Below are positions 1-7,915 of a stretch of 64,000 nucleotides of DNA, in pieces. Source of the stretch: Rhodoplanes sp963724735 (GTDB taxonomy: Bacteria; Pseudomonadota; Alphaproteobacteria; Rhizobiales; Xanthobacteraceae); assembly GCA_963724735.1 (NCBI GenBank), contig CAVRVX010000009.1, forward strand, positions 62,001 through 126,000, read 5' to 3'. The translations under genes and the position numbers were made by a program. Within the stretch, counting starts at the first letter, position 1. Each line of letters starts with the position of its first letter. The notes under the pieces were generated by a model. It was not told the origin of the DNA. It saw only the letters and a list, made by a program, of their open reading frames with translations, and did not search any database.

Positions 1-257
1 CTAGCGGCCGGTGACATCGCAGTCCCGGTAGCCGGCCGCGGCATCGAGCCAGTCATCCCGCCACGATCAATCGAAAGACGCCGATAGATTATGATCGCGA
101 CGCCTACAAACGACGCAACCTCATCGAGCGGTGCGTCAACCGCCTCAAGCAGTTCCGTCGCATCGCCACGCGTTACGAGAAAACCGCCAGAGCTTTTCTC
201 TCGATGCTATGCATCGCAGCCGCAAGGCTCTGGATTAAAACTGTCAACACGGCCTAA
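1..257 (+). pseudogene. IS5-type DDE transposase, C-terminal remnant with frameshift
   Basis: At the left edge one frame reads GIEPVIPPRSIE. From about base 90 a second frame reads YDRDAYKRR and then NLIERCVNRLKQFRRIATRY, ending at TAA 255-257. This is the C-terminal signature of IS5-family DDE transposases, including the third catalytic Glu in NLIE. Both parts belong to one ancestral protein, so a single-base indel near 85-90 has broken it. The N-terminal part lies outside the window. No terminal inverted repeat was identified downstream. It is best read as an insertion-sequence fossil. Confidence 0.7.
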
Positions 258-349
258 TAGCTTGGCTCTATTATGTGCAGTCACCACCAGCGTATTGACC
301 AGAGCATTGATACGATTGACGGCGACCTTATCGAACCACCAATGATCGC

Positions 350-373
350 CAACAAATCCTCAACGATTTGTTG
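350..373. other. Short perfect hairpin downstream of the integrase
   Basis: CAACAAATC and GATTTGTTG form a perfect 9-bp stem with a 6-base loop, about 60 bases past the integrase stop codon. There is no clear U-run, so terminator function is only a guess. No gene was recognised in the remainder of 258-429. Confidence 0.3.
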
Positions 374-429
374 GTCAGCCGTCCATCGTTTCTCAAATTG
401 GGCGTCAGCGCGGTCGGAGGCGCCCGTGC

Positions 430-1422
430 TCACAGCGAGACCTTTCCGAACGGCACAATGACGTTGCCCGGCCTGCCCGTGACGAGTGCCTCGACATGCG
501 CCGCCCAGCGCTCTAACGCGGCGGTCTTTTCAGTCGAATAAGAATGCACGTTATAGACGCCGGCAACGCCCGCCTTGGCCCCGCTGACATGGTTGAGCAC
601 CGCCTCTACGACGTGCGGCTGAATCCCGATCCCGGCCATGCCGGTGGCGCAGGTGCGCCGGAGATCATGTAGCCGCCAGGGCGGAATGTGGCCCGCATCC
701 GGATCGCCTGCGGTCGCCCTTTCCTGCTTCTGCGCGGCTTTCAGCATCAGCCCGTCCAGGCGCTCCTTGATGCGCGAGAAACTGCTGACCGGCACCTTGC
801 CATTGGTGGTAAATACAAACTCATTCCCGACCCTTTTCACGCTGCCGATGAGGTCGCGGGCGAGCGGCGGCAATGGGACAATATGCTCACGCCAATTCTT
901 GGTGCGCGTGGACGGGATGTTCCAGGTCATGCCGTCCTCGCTCAACTCGGACCAGCGCAATCCGGCTACCTCCTCCCGCCGGCAGCCGGTCAGCAGCAAA
1001 AGCTTAAGCAACGCGCCGAACGGTTCTCCGATTTGCTCCGTCGCCGCCCAGAACCAGCGCAACTCTTCGGGCTTGAGGACTCGGTCGCGCACGGCAGCCC
1101 GCTTGGGTCGCGATACCAGGACGCAAGGGTTCTTCGTAACGCCCGGCCAGCGCTCGTTCAAAAGCCACTTGAAGAGTAACGAAAGGGCCGAGTGCATCGC
1201 ACGGCCACGGGCTTCCGACTTATCCTTGTTGTATCTGCCCATGCCCGGAATGCCATGATCGCGCGCGTCCCGCACAACCGTGTGGACATCCACATCGTTG
1301 ATCTCGGCAAGCGGCTTGTCCGCCCAGGTATCGGCTAGACTGCCTTTGACTGATCTTCTACAGTTGAATCTCCAAGTCATTGACTGGGCAGCAAAAATCG
1401 CGCCAGAAAAACGGCTTGGCAC
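430..1422 (-). CDS. Tyrosine-type phage/island integrase, N-terminally truncated
   Basis: This is the catalytic half of a P4/Int-type site-specific recombinase. The conserved pieces are TGCRREEVAGLRW (first catalytic Arg), WRLHDLRRTCAT (His-x-x-Arg box), VLNHVSG (third His/box) and GVYNVHSYSTEK (likely Tyr nucleophile). Integrase homology starts only at about SLADTWADKPL. The preceding 29 residues are read from the end of the IS1634-type element that abuts at 1342/1343, so the first ATG is artificial. The normal protein is about 390 residues, so the arm-binding N-terminal domain is missing. It was not found on the far side of the element either, which implies a deletion as well as an insertion. 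It probably once mobilised the phage-like island to its right and is very likely inactive now. Confidence 0.8.
   Translation of the reverse strand: MPSRFSGAIFAAQSMTWRFNCRRSVKGSLADTWADKPLAEINDVDVHTVVRDARDHGIPGMGRYNKDKSEARGRAMHSALSLLFKWLLNERWPGVTKNPCVLVSRPKRAAVRDRVLKPEELRWFWAATEQIGEPFGALLKLLLLTGCRREEVAGLRWSELSEDGMTWNIPSTRTKNWREHIVPLPPLARDLIGSVKRVGNEFVFTTNGKVPVSSFSRIKERLDGLMLKAAQKQERATAGDPDAGHIPPWRLHDLRRTCATGMAGIGIQPHVVEAVLNHVSGAKAGVAGVYNVHSYSTEKTAALERWAAHVEALVTGRPGNVIVPFGKVSL
1343..1366 (+). repeat. Left copy of 24-bp inverted repeat of the IS1634-type element
   Basis: It pairs with 3262-3285 on the opposite strand with 22 of 24 identities. The two differing bases are GA versus AG after CCTTT. 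It is placed as the probable terminal repeat because the integrase reading frame is lost exactly here. Confidence 0.6.
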
Positions 1423-1430
1423 TACATTTT
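1417..1430 (+). repeat. 14-bp direct repeat flanking the transposase gene (copy 1)
   Basis: TGGCACTACATTTT occurs here and again at 3191-3204 in the same orientation, so it is a direct and not a terminal inverted repeat. It could be a long target duplication, which some IS1634-family elements make, but no inverted repeat lies just inside it. Confidence 0.5.
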
Positions 1431-1455
1431 GGTCGATTGGCTGGGTTGGGCGGGA

Positions 1456-3107
1456 TCAGGCGTTGGCGAGTTGCCGGACGGTTGGCGGCAGGGCGACGCC
1501 GGCGGCGCGCAGGGCGAGGCTTGCGGCGGGACGTGGTGGTGTGCGCAGCAGAAAGCGTTTGCCGTCCTGTTCGACCTCCGTCTCGGTCAACGAGTTGAGA
1601 TCGGCGAGGACGTTCGGCCAGGAACTCGCATGGCCCAGAGTGGCGATGCGGTCCTCCAGCTCCTTCTTCAGCACCAAGGCGAGAAAGCTACACGACACAT
1701 GGCCGCGAATGGTCTCGTCGAGCTTGTGAAAAATCGGGCGGGTGGCGAACAGGCTTTTCGACGTTCGGAACGCGCGCTCCACCATCCACAAATGTTTGTA
1801 GCAAAGCATGGTTTCGAGCGGCGAGAGATCGGCGTTCGTGCGCAGCACGAAGATTCCGTCGAACTTGGCGTCCTCCTCCGCCTTGGCGCGATCGATGACG
1901 AAATGGTCGTCGTCTGGCGTCGCGAGAAAGCGCCGATAGCCCTTGTTGCCGACAAGGGTTTTATCGCCTTTCTTCAGCTGACGCTCGAGCGCGGCCAGGA
2001 TCGCGGCTCTGGCGGCGGCGTCCTTCTTCATCTCTTCGCGATTGCGACAGACGATGTAGCGCCGCCCGGCCAGCATGACCGCCTTGGCTTCGTAGTCGAT
2101 CTCCTTGCCCCGCTTGGCGATGGTGAGTGGGATGAAGGGAGCGGGATCGGCGAGCACGAGGTCTCGCACCAGTTTGTCGCTGCGCTCGCGCACGCCGAGA
2201 ATATAGCAAAGCCCGCGCGCTTCGAGTTCGGCGATGGTCTCGGCGCTGATCATGCCGCGATCGGCGACGACGCAGACGCGTTGAATGGAAAAGCGCTTGC
2301 GCAACCTATCGACCACCGGAACGAGGCTGCCGACATCGGCCGTGTTCCCTGGCCACATTTCTGTGCAAACTGGTCGACCGTCGCCATCGAGCAGCACGGC
2401 CAGAATCATCTGATTGAGGTCCGGCCGATGGTCTTTGGAGAAGCCGCGCTGTCCCAGCGTCTGGCCGCCGTCTCCCTCGAAATAGAGGCTGGTCGTGTCC
2501 ATGAACACGAGGTCGAGCGTGCTGAACAGATCGCGCCGGCGCGCGAACAACTCCTCCTCGACGACGTCCTTCAGGCAGCGCGGCGCGAAGAGCGTGGCGC
2601 CGTCCTGTTGATCTTCGCTCAGTTCCTCGCCCAGCCAAGCCATCGCCCGATAAAGGTGATGCAGGTCGATATCCTCGACGCCATCGATTGCATAATCCTC
2701 GCGCCAGCGGTCCGCCGCCCGATCGGAGCCGCCAGCAAACAGGCGATGCAGAACGGTGAGAAACACCGCGCGTTCGAGCGGGAAGCCGTGCTTGCGGGAA
2801 CCGGCGAGGTCTTCGATCACCTTGCGGCAGCCGGTCGCTCCCCACAATCGCTCGAAGACAAGGGCGGGCCCGATCCGCCGCGCCGCGTCCGCCGTAACGG
2901 CGCCCTCGACGAAGGCGTTGACGACGATGGCTTTCGCGGCGAAGCGTGCGCCCGACCGCAGCAATCGTCCAGTTGGCCGCTGTCGCGCAAATCCTCGATG
3001 CGGCCGAGCGTGGCGATCACCTGCTGGCGCACTTGCGCGCCGTCACGGCGGCTTTCGACGATCTGGAGGTAGGCGCGGCCGCCCGAGGTCTTCTTGCGGA
3101 AATACAT
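1456..3107 (-). pseudogene. IS1634-family transposase, single frameshift
   Basis: The N-terminal part starts at ATG 3107 (MYFRKKTSGGRAYLQIVES) and runs to about GQLDD. The rest continues from 2964 in another frame (LLRSGARFAAKAIVV onward) to the stop at 1456. Together they give one collinear IS1634-type DDE transposase of about 550 residues, with FMDTTSLYFEG (first catalytic Asp region), VADRGMISAETIAELE (second Asp) and the late LWMVERAFRTSKSLF stretch (Glu). One base is missing near 2965-2967, so no full-length protein would be made unless ribosomes shift there. A consensus error cannot be excluded from sequence alone. Confidence 0.8.
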
Positions 3108-3190
3108 GCGCGAAACCGTGCGAGCGACTCATTCGTGGTGCGCACAGGATCACCATGATAGATCTCTAGTCAATGATAATAACGATAGCG

Positions 3191-3204
3191 TGGCACTACA
3201 TTTT
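3191..3204 (+). repeat. 14-bp direct repeat (copy 2)
   Basis: This is the second exact copy of TGGCACTACATTTT, matching 1417-1430. Spacing between the copies is 1774 bp. Confidence 0.5.
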
Positions 3205-3261
3205 TGAAATGTTGACCCTCAGACGAATAAAATCAATAGCTTACGCAGCGCAAACCGCCTC

Positions 3262-3285
3262 CAACTGTAGAAGATCAGCTAAAGG
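3262..3285 (-). repeat. Right copy of 24-bp inverted repeat of the IS1634-type element
   Basis: It reads CAACTGTAGAAGATCAG and then CTAAAGG on the plus strand, the reverse complement of the left copy with two mismatches. The sequence to its right shows no integrase homology. Confidence 0.6.
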
Positions 3286-3461
3286 TACTTGGAACCCTAC
3301 CCGCCTGCCGACGGGTCGCGCGCAAGTGTATGATATCATTAACAAAAATGCCATGAAAACCTCTTTACCCTTTACCGCCGCCGCCGTCAGTCCCGCGCCG
3401 CAAATACTTCCGCCGGATCAGCCGCGCGGCTTTCTTGCTCGGCTCGCCGAGGTCGAGGTCG

Positions 3462-3947
3462 TCATCGTAGTCGAACAAGCGCCGCCATCGCCTCGGCGAC
3501 CTCCGCGTCGATCATCGCTTTCAGCGCCGCCGGCGTCGCGCACGATTCCGCCCGCGAGCTGATGGTCCGGCCGAGCCGCAGCAAGTGCGCGCGGACCAGC
3601 GCCATCGTGCCGGCGAGGATGCGCACGGCGTCTTCGACCAGCACGACGCGGCCGGTCTCGCGATCGAGCTGAAGCTCGCGGAGTTCGGCCAACGCTTCCT
3701 CCTTGCGCAGGAGAGCGTCGCTGAGCGTGCCGTGCTCGCGCGCGCCATTACCGTTGCGCGGCGGATTGCCGCCGACTTGACCGCCTCTGTAGGTCGGCGC
3801 CCGCGTCGCCAGCAGCGCATCGCTCGCATCGCCGTCAATCGAGCCGCCCGGCGTCATGACGATATAGCCGCGGCGGCGCCAATTGAAGACGCTTTGCCGA
3901 CTGACGCCGTGACGGCGCGCAAACTCTGCGATCAATTCTACTGCCAT
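3462..3947 (-). CDS. Small HTH protein, phage terminase small-subunit (Nu1)-like
   Basis: The 161-residue protein opens with a winged/HTH-like DNA-binding segment (ELIAEFARRHGVSRQSVFNWRRRGYIV, residues about 4-30). A glycine-rich linker follows, then a charged helical region containing LLRKEEALAELRELQLDRETGRVV and VLVEDAVRILAGTMALVRAHLLRL. This layout matches Nu1-type terminase small subunits and related phage HTH proteins. Together with the integrase it suggests a decayed prophage or island. The start at 3947 gives the HTH directly at the N-terminus. A perfect 12-bp palindrome lies about 60 bp upstream and could be an operator. The large terminase subunit is not present, so the role is inferred from family resemblance only. 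Confidence 0.55.
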   Translation of the reverse strand: MAVELIAEFARRHGVSRQSVFNWRRRGYIVMTPGGSIDGDASDALLATRAPTYRGGQVGGNPPRNGNGAREHGTLSDALLRKEEALAELRELQLDRETGRVVLVEDAVRILAGTMALVRAHLLRLGRTISSRAESCATPAALKAMIDAEVAEAMAALVRLR

Positions 3948-4004
3948 GGGGGGACTCCTGGAAGGGCGGGGGCGCGAGGCTAGCGAAGCGCGCCGCGAAG
4001 CACT

Positions 4005-4016
4005 ATGTTATAACAT
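4005..4016. promoter_or_regulatory. Perfect 12-bp palindrome, candidate operator
   Basis: ATGTTATAACAT is perfectly self-complementary and sits in an AT-rich pocket between the divergent Nu1-like gene (start 3947) and the small plus-strand ORFs from 4102. Its position suits an operator controlling one or both directions. The regulator is unknown. Confidence 0.4.
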
Positions 4017-4101
4017 TGCATGTTTATGACGATTTGCCTACAATATTGGCGCTGCGCGAGCGGCGCGCAGGGCCGGTTCGCCTGCGTGAGGAGGCACCCG
4101 A

Positions 4102-4197
4102 ATGAGACGAGGATCCGCTTCCCCGGCTCCAGCGGGCGGGGGGAGGCGGTTCGCGGCGGGACTAACCTCCTCTCCCGTCCCGCCGCCCTTTTGGTGA
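4102..4197 (+). CDS. Possible 31-residue small protein
   Basis: The ATG follows a strong ribosome-binding site, GAGGAGG at 4088-4094, with 7-base spacing. The predicted peptide is Pro/Gly/Arg-rich and ends PPPFW. It resembles no family I recognise. A GC-rich hairpin followed by CCTTTT overlaps its end (4153-4193), so the stretch may instead be a structured leader for the ORFs that follow. Confidence 0.3.
   Translation: MRRGSASPAPAGGGRRFAAGLTSSPVPPPFW
4153..4193 (+). terminator. Terminator-like hairpin
   Basis: GCGGCGGGAC (4153-4162) pairs perfectly with GTCCCGCCGC (4177-4186) and is followed by CCTTTT. No large plus-strand gene ends before it, so it may be an attenuator for the small genes from 4208. 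Confidence 0.4.
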
Positions 4198-4207
4198 GGC
4201 CTGAAAG

Positions 4208-4402
4208 ATGATTGCACGAAGTCCGTACTCAGAGATTTTCGCGTCGCTCCGGGGCGGACGCCCCAAGAATGCGTTTAGCGAGGCCGCCGCGGCGCTTCGC
4301 GCCGAGCGAAATGCCGAACGCGGCGAGAGCGAACCCGAAAGCGAGCGACCTCAGCGCGAACACGATGCGAGCGGAGGAGCGGCGCGAGCGAAGCGAGCGT
4401 GA
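4208..4402 (+). CDS. Hypothetical 64-residue protein in phage-like block
   Basis: The short reading frame starts at ATG 4208, with weak Shine-Dalgarno-like GAGGC some distance upstream. The product is rich in Arg, Glu and Ala with no membrane segment or recognised domain. Its stop overlaps the GTG start of the next small ORF (GTGA at 4399-4402), which suggests translational coupling and supports reality. Confidence 0.35.
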   Translation: MIARSPYSEIFASLRGGRPKNAFSEAAAALRAERNAERGESEPESERPQREHDASGGAARAKRA

Positions 4403-4566
4403 GCGACGACTTCGTGGAGCGCTTCTTGCTGGCTGGCGCGCGTAGGCGCGGGGAGGTTCCGCTGGCACCGCCGCCGCCGCAGCCAACGCCGGTCGCGATG
4501 ACCGCCGAAGCCATCATCAACGCGGGCAAGAAGCGCCGCGGCGAACAGGTAGGCGGACCTAAATAA
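4399..4566 (+). CDS. Hypothetical 55-residue protein (GTG start)
   Basis: It starts at GTG 4399 in a GTGA overlap with the preceding ORF. The product begins SDDFVERFLLAGARRRGE, has a Pro-rich middle and ends with a basic stretch (NAGKKRRGEQ). The next frame immediately downstream encodes a coiled-coil-like segment (IADLEAKNSALEARLTALE, about 4592-4650) without its own ATG. The two pieces could be one gene split by a frameshift near 4560. No function can be assigned. Confidence 0.35.
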   Translation: MSDDFVERFLLAGARRRGEVPLAPPPPQPTPVAMTAEAIINAGKKRRGEQVGGPK

Positions 4567-4684
4567 GAACAACGAGATAGTAGCGAGGATCGCCGATCTT
4601 GAGGCCAAAAACAGCGCCCTCGAAGCCCGGCTGACCGCGCTGGAACCGAAGCCGAAGCCGCCGCAGCGGCCCGACGAACCGGTT

Positions 4685-5212
4685 GTGCGGATCATGCAAA
4701 CCGCCGCGCCCAGTCAGTTCACGATGCCGTCGGAGCGCGAGCTGCGCGCGTCGTATCAGCTGGGCTGCGGCTTGGCGAAGGTGCTTGCGCCTGCTGACGG
4801 CGACGAGCGCGAGCACTTCGCGTCGTTCGCCGCGGCGTTCAAATATTTGTCGAGCGTGTCGCGCAGCGATCGGCTCGACACCTCGCGGATGTGCTCGTGG
4901 TGGTGTGGTGAGGCGCGCCAGTGGTTGCGCGAGCGCGGCAATTCGGTGGATGTCAAACCAGTTCACTTGACGCTGGCTGCGCTGTGCCATGGCGACATTC
5001 CGCATTCGTTCGATCCGGCGCGCTGGCCGTTCGACCTGGCGCTCGGGCTGGCGCTTGGCACGATGAAGCTGCCGACAGGCGCGGGCTGGCTGCAGGTGAT
5101 CGAAACGTCGCGCTTCCGGGCGGCGACGGCATTGCCCGAGTTGCGCGACGAAGGTCCGCGCCACATCCGCCCGCGCGACGTTCCGCCCGGCTATATCGGC
5201 CCGCTGTGGTGA
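4685..5212 (+). CDS. Hypothetical protein of the phage-like block
   Basis: The frame is open from 4553. The only plausible initiation codon is GTG 4685, giving 175 residues. The stretch before it, also open, would encode a coiled-coil-like helix and a KPKPP linker, so the true N-terminus may be longer or joined to the preceding ORF by a frameshift. The protein is soluble and rich in Trp and Cys near residues 68-85 (SRMCSWWCGEARQWLRERG) and ends RDVPPGYIGPLW. I do not recognise the family. Its neighbours suggest an accessory phage or island gene. Confidence 0.5.
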   Translation: MRIMQTAAPSQFTMPSERELRASYQLGCGLAKVLAPADGDEREHFASFAAAFKYLSSVSRSDRLDTSRMCSWWCGEARQWLRERGNSVDVKPVHLTLAALCHGDIPHSFDPARWPFDLALGLALGTMKLPTGAGWLQVIETSRFRAATALPELRDEGPRHIRPRDVPPGYIGPLW

Positions 5213-5217
5213 TCGCG

Positions 5218-5319
5218 ATGCTCAATGAACCAACTCTCGATGGATCGACGCCGATTGCCGCGGGCACGCGCGAGCCGCAGCCGCTCTTCGGGCAACAGCG
5301 TCGCGCGGTCACTTGGTGA
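5218..5319 (+). CDS. Possible 33-residue small protein
   Basis: The ATG lies 6 bases after the stop of the preceding gene in the same orientation and the frame closes at TGA 5317-5319. The sequence is low in information and has no recognisable motif, so it could be a chance frame. Confidence 0.2.
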   Translation: MLNEPTLDGSTPIAAGTREPQPLFGQQRRAVTW

Positions 5320-5391
5320 TGACTTGCGTGTGAGCGGGAGCCCGGATCGAGCGAGGCGTGCGAGGCCTGCCCGCGGCCTCGCCGCCCAGAG

Positions 5392-5420
5392 CTAGGTCCA
5401 ATCCTCCCTTTGGACCCTAG
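5392..5420. terminator. Hairpin closing the phage-like block
   Basis: CTAGGTCCAA pairs with TTGGACC-C-TAG, a stem of about 10 bp with one bulged C. It sits between the plus-strand small ORFs and the minus-strand gene ending at 5517, so it may terminate either. No U-run follows. Confidence 0.35.
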
Positions 5421-5516
5421 TGTAACCACTGCCCCTTGCCCCAAATGAGGACTCCCAGCGTAGAACGGTGCGCAACGGTGAGCAAATCACCAAGCCCTGA
5501 TCAAGAGGGTATTTCT

Positions 5517-6133
5517 CTAGTTAAGAGGCTCGATCTCACTAGGAATGTTCTTAGGTGCAACGTACTTCAGAAGCCGCTTGTCATATGAGACCCGGTAGGT
5601 GTTTTCGAATGATCGCCCCTTCATGATACCTGCTGCTCTCAACACCAGCGGATAAAATGGCTCACTATCGGACCCCAGAGTTCTATGAGTAGCTCAACCG
5701 AAATATCCGTACATGGCGCATACCGCTCTTCGCAGTCCAAATGGTTAGAATATTTTGATACAATAGAACCGAGACGGGCCACTGTGTCACCAATCCGCCC
5801 ATAAATGTCGAGCCAGCGCACCTCCCTACCTCCGTGATCTTCATCCAACTTTATAATACAGCCATATGAGTCACCTGGCCCCACTCGCCGTACCGATAAG
5901 GCTTGTGCATCTGGTACTCTTCCATATGTTAAAGCAGCATCATAAAGACTGTTTTTGGCAACGAGTTTTAGTGATGTCTCACCGTCAGCCAATATGATCA
6001 GCCCTATAACGCTCGTAGCGGCATGATACTCTAACGGTTCACCATCCTCGCCTAGTCTTTGACCCCCAGCGGCTACAAACATCCGCCTTGCATTATTTTC
6101 AGCCGACATTATATCGAGCCGCAGCGGTTTCAT
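5517..6133 (-). pseudogene. Unknown protein gene with a late frameshift
   Basis: The first frame from ATG 6133 (MKPLRLDIMSAENNARRMFV) stops at 5639. A second frame overlaps around 5680-5650 and continues in protein-like sequence (GSDSEPFYPLVLRAAGIMKG, then SFENTYRVSYDKRLLKYV) to a stop at 5517-5519. Joined, they make a protein of about 205 residues, so one base was probably gained or lost near 5660-5685. The middle contains DEDHGGREVRWLDIYGRIGD. It has no membrane segment and I do not know the family. It lies head to tail after the TPR gene in the lower-GC accessory block. Confidence 0.45.
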
Positions 6134-6148
6134 GCAAAAATAGGTATC

Positions 6149-7108
6149 TTAATTCTTGCTAACCCAGCACTTTTTGTCTTGGTTGTAGAGCCCATAAAAC
6201 TCGCCCATAACCCGTTGCGAAATCTCATCCTTGTCCGAAAGACTGGACGGTATAGAAGTTATCTGAAAGAGGCCCGACGTGGCCTGGTTGCGGGCCGCCG
6301 CGTCGCCTTGCCTTGCGGAGGTTGGAAAAGATAGAGTTGCTGAAGCTATTGGATTTGCTTGACTTGTAAGGTTGAAGCTCTCCCGTTCGACGGCGGTTCT
6401 CAATTCAGCGTTTGTCGGGTCTTTCGCTAACGCCTCATCGAAGTCGCGCCGCGCAAGTTGCGGCTGCCCCATTTTTACGTAAGTCCGTCCGCGCTCAACT
6501 AGAACCCAAGCGTTTGATGGCTCTAGTTGAAACGCAGTCGCGTAATCGTCCAGAGCGCGCTCATGCTGCCCAGCATCCCGAAGAGCATTTCCACGATCAG
6601 AAAATCGAAAAGGCTGCTTGACCGGGTCTAACCGGATAGCCTCGCTGTAGTCTGCAATTGCAGATGTTAGATTTCCGGCCGCGCGGTAGGCATTTCCCCG
6701 CACGTGGAATCGGAAGGCACGAGTTGGGTCCAGTCGTATCGCCTCATTCAAGTCATCAATGGCCTGCAAAAAGTTGCCCTGCTTTATGTAAATTTCGCCT
6801 CGCTCTTGCCAACGATACGCGCGTCGAGGATCGAGTTGAATACCCGCACTTATGTCGGCGATTGCTTGGTCAAGATTGCCTTTCGCCTCATAGGCCATTC
6901 CACGATTGTGAAAAGCACCGGATTTAGCATGGCCCGCCCTTAGCAATTTTGAACAAGCAGTGATGCTTCGGTCGGGAGCTCGCTCGGCAAGCTCACAGTC
7001 CTTCCAGGTCGTGTCGCGCGCGAATGCACTGCTTACTGCCAACGAGCTTACTGCCAACGAAGGGGCTAGCAGTACTAAGAATGTCAGTAGCCTTGAACGA
7101 GTTATCAC
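6149..7108 (-). CDS. Exported tetratricopeptide-repeat protein
   Basis: An N-terminal signal peptide (hydrophobic LLTFLVLLAPSLAVSSLAVS, cleavage near SAFA) is followed by about five TPR units with the A-x-x-D-x-x-x-A-I-x-L-x-P pattern (for example AIADISAGIQLDPRRAY, AIDDLNEAIRLDPTRAF, AIADYSEAIRLDP). It is expected to act in the periplasm as a protein-interaction scaffold. The last 70 residues have no repeat and no known domain. It is followed, head to tail, by the frameshifted unknown gene and preceded by two other exported proteins, forming an accessory block on the minus strand. Confidence 0.75.
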   Translation of the reverse strand: MITRSRLLTFLVLLAPSLAVSSLAVSSAFARDTTWKDCELAERAPDRSITACSKLLRAGHAKSGAFHNRGMAYEAKGNLDQAIADISAGIQLDPRRAYRWQERGEIYIKQGNFLQAIDDLNEAIRLDPTRAFRFHVRGNAYRAAGNLTSAIADYSEAIRLDPVKQPFRFSDRGNALRDAGQHERALDDYATAFQLEPSNAWVLVERGRTYVKMGQPQLARRDFDEALAKDPTNAELRTAVERESFNLTSQANPIASATLSFPTSARQGDAAARNQATSGLFQITSIPSSLSDKDEISQRVMGEFYGLYNQDKKCWVSKN

Positions 7109-7132
7109 GTTTCTCGATCCCGAAGATAGACG

Positions 7133-7702
7133 TTACTCACAGTCAAGGTATACCCGAAACACCCATCCGCGCTTGCCTTCGGACAATGGGACAATGTACG
7201 CCCACCGCCGCCCACTCTGATCGACCGTGATGTCGCGAACTTCGACGCTCGTCCCGTTGTAGAGGGCTCCCAGTATCGGACCGTTGGGGCTTGCGCGCAC
7301 ATTCAATGGCGTTCCTGTCGGATCATCCGCGGTGCAGCCTCTCCCCCGTGCCACAACCGGTGCCCGGTCGATCCATGGCCGCGCCGACCGGACAGTCTCG
7401 GAATCACACTGCATGGTTTCGGAATGGTCGAAGCGACCATCCGTGAACCAGCTCTCGGTGTACTCTGCGCTACCTTCACCGACCGTGAACTTGCCGACAA
7501 TTCGCGTGCGCGGGTCCTTTCTTAAGACGCCGTTCCAGATAACCTCATAGCCTTCGCCCAAAAACCGGCGGCGGATGTTGACGCCACGATACTGGTCGAA
7601 GCGAGCTTTGACTTCCCCCGGGAGTAATAGGTGCCCAACGGCGAAATTGAATGGATACGAGCCATCCGGGGTTTCGTTCACCACTACCCGTGTCGCAACC
7701 AC
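7133..7702 (-). CDS. SH3b-domain protein, secretory signal apparently lost
   Basis: The last 60 residues (about 128-189) form a bacterial SH3 domain, with the diagnostic GTPLNVRASPNG start and GWVFRVYLDCE end. Such domains bind peptide or cell-wall ligands. The only start in frame is GTG 7702, which leaves no signal peptide. An ATG at 7806 in another frame would give a good secretion signal (MKTLISVATIAFF), and CNPKVSNRDKDPVV immediately precedes the GTG after an in-frame TAG. A frameshift in a run of seven T and a nonsense change may therefore have cut off the leader. It shares the motif WIDRAPVVARG with the next gene upstream (TIDRAPVVAHG). Confidence 0.55.
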   Translation of the reverse strand: MVATRVVVNETPDGSYPFNFAVGHLLLPGEVKARFDQYRGVNIRRRFLGEGYEVIWNGVLRKDPRTRIVGKFTVGEGSAEYTESWFTDGRFDHSETMQCDSETVRSARPWIDRAPVVARGRGCTADDPTGTPLNVRASPNGPILGALYNGTSVEVRDITVDQSGRRWAYIVPLSEGKRGWVFRVYLDCE

Positions 7703-7915
7703 CGGGTCCTTGTCCCGGTTGCTGACCTTCGGATTGCAGGTCCAGTTATCCGCCTATGCGCTCGTAGAAAAAAAGCAATAGTAGCGACACTAATCAGCGT
7801 TTTCATTTTATTATTCTTTCTTTCTTTTCCGATTTGCCTGACCTCGACAGCGAGTGGAACAAGTTTGATTTAATTTCGTAGTCATCCCCGCCCCCAAAAA
7901 AGACCTATGCAACTC

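Larger units (their letters stand above)
1343..3285 (-). mobile_element. IS1634-type insertion sequence (about 1.9 kb)
   Basis: The element contains one transposase gene on the minus strand, bounded by a 24-bp imperfect inverted repeat that matches at 22 of 24 positions (1343-1366 and 3262-3285, core CTGATCTTCTACAGTTG). The size fits the family. Its left end coincides with the point where integrase homology is lost. No convincing short target duplication was seen. A separate 14-bp direct repeat lies inside (1417-1430 and 3191-3204), so the exact ends remain uncertain. Family assignment rests on the transposase sequence. Confidence 0.65.

Noticed and set aside
4229..4695. Minus-strand Arg-rich frames across the phage-like block
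   Set aside because: They have biased Arg/Ser/Ala composition typical of GC-rich shadows and no supporting start signals.
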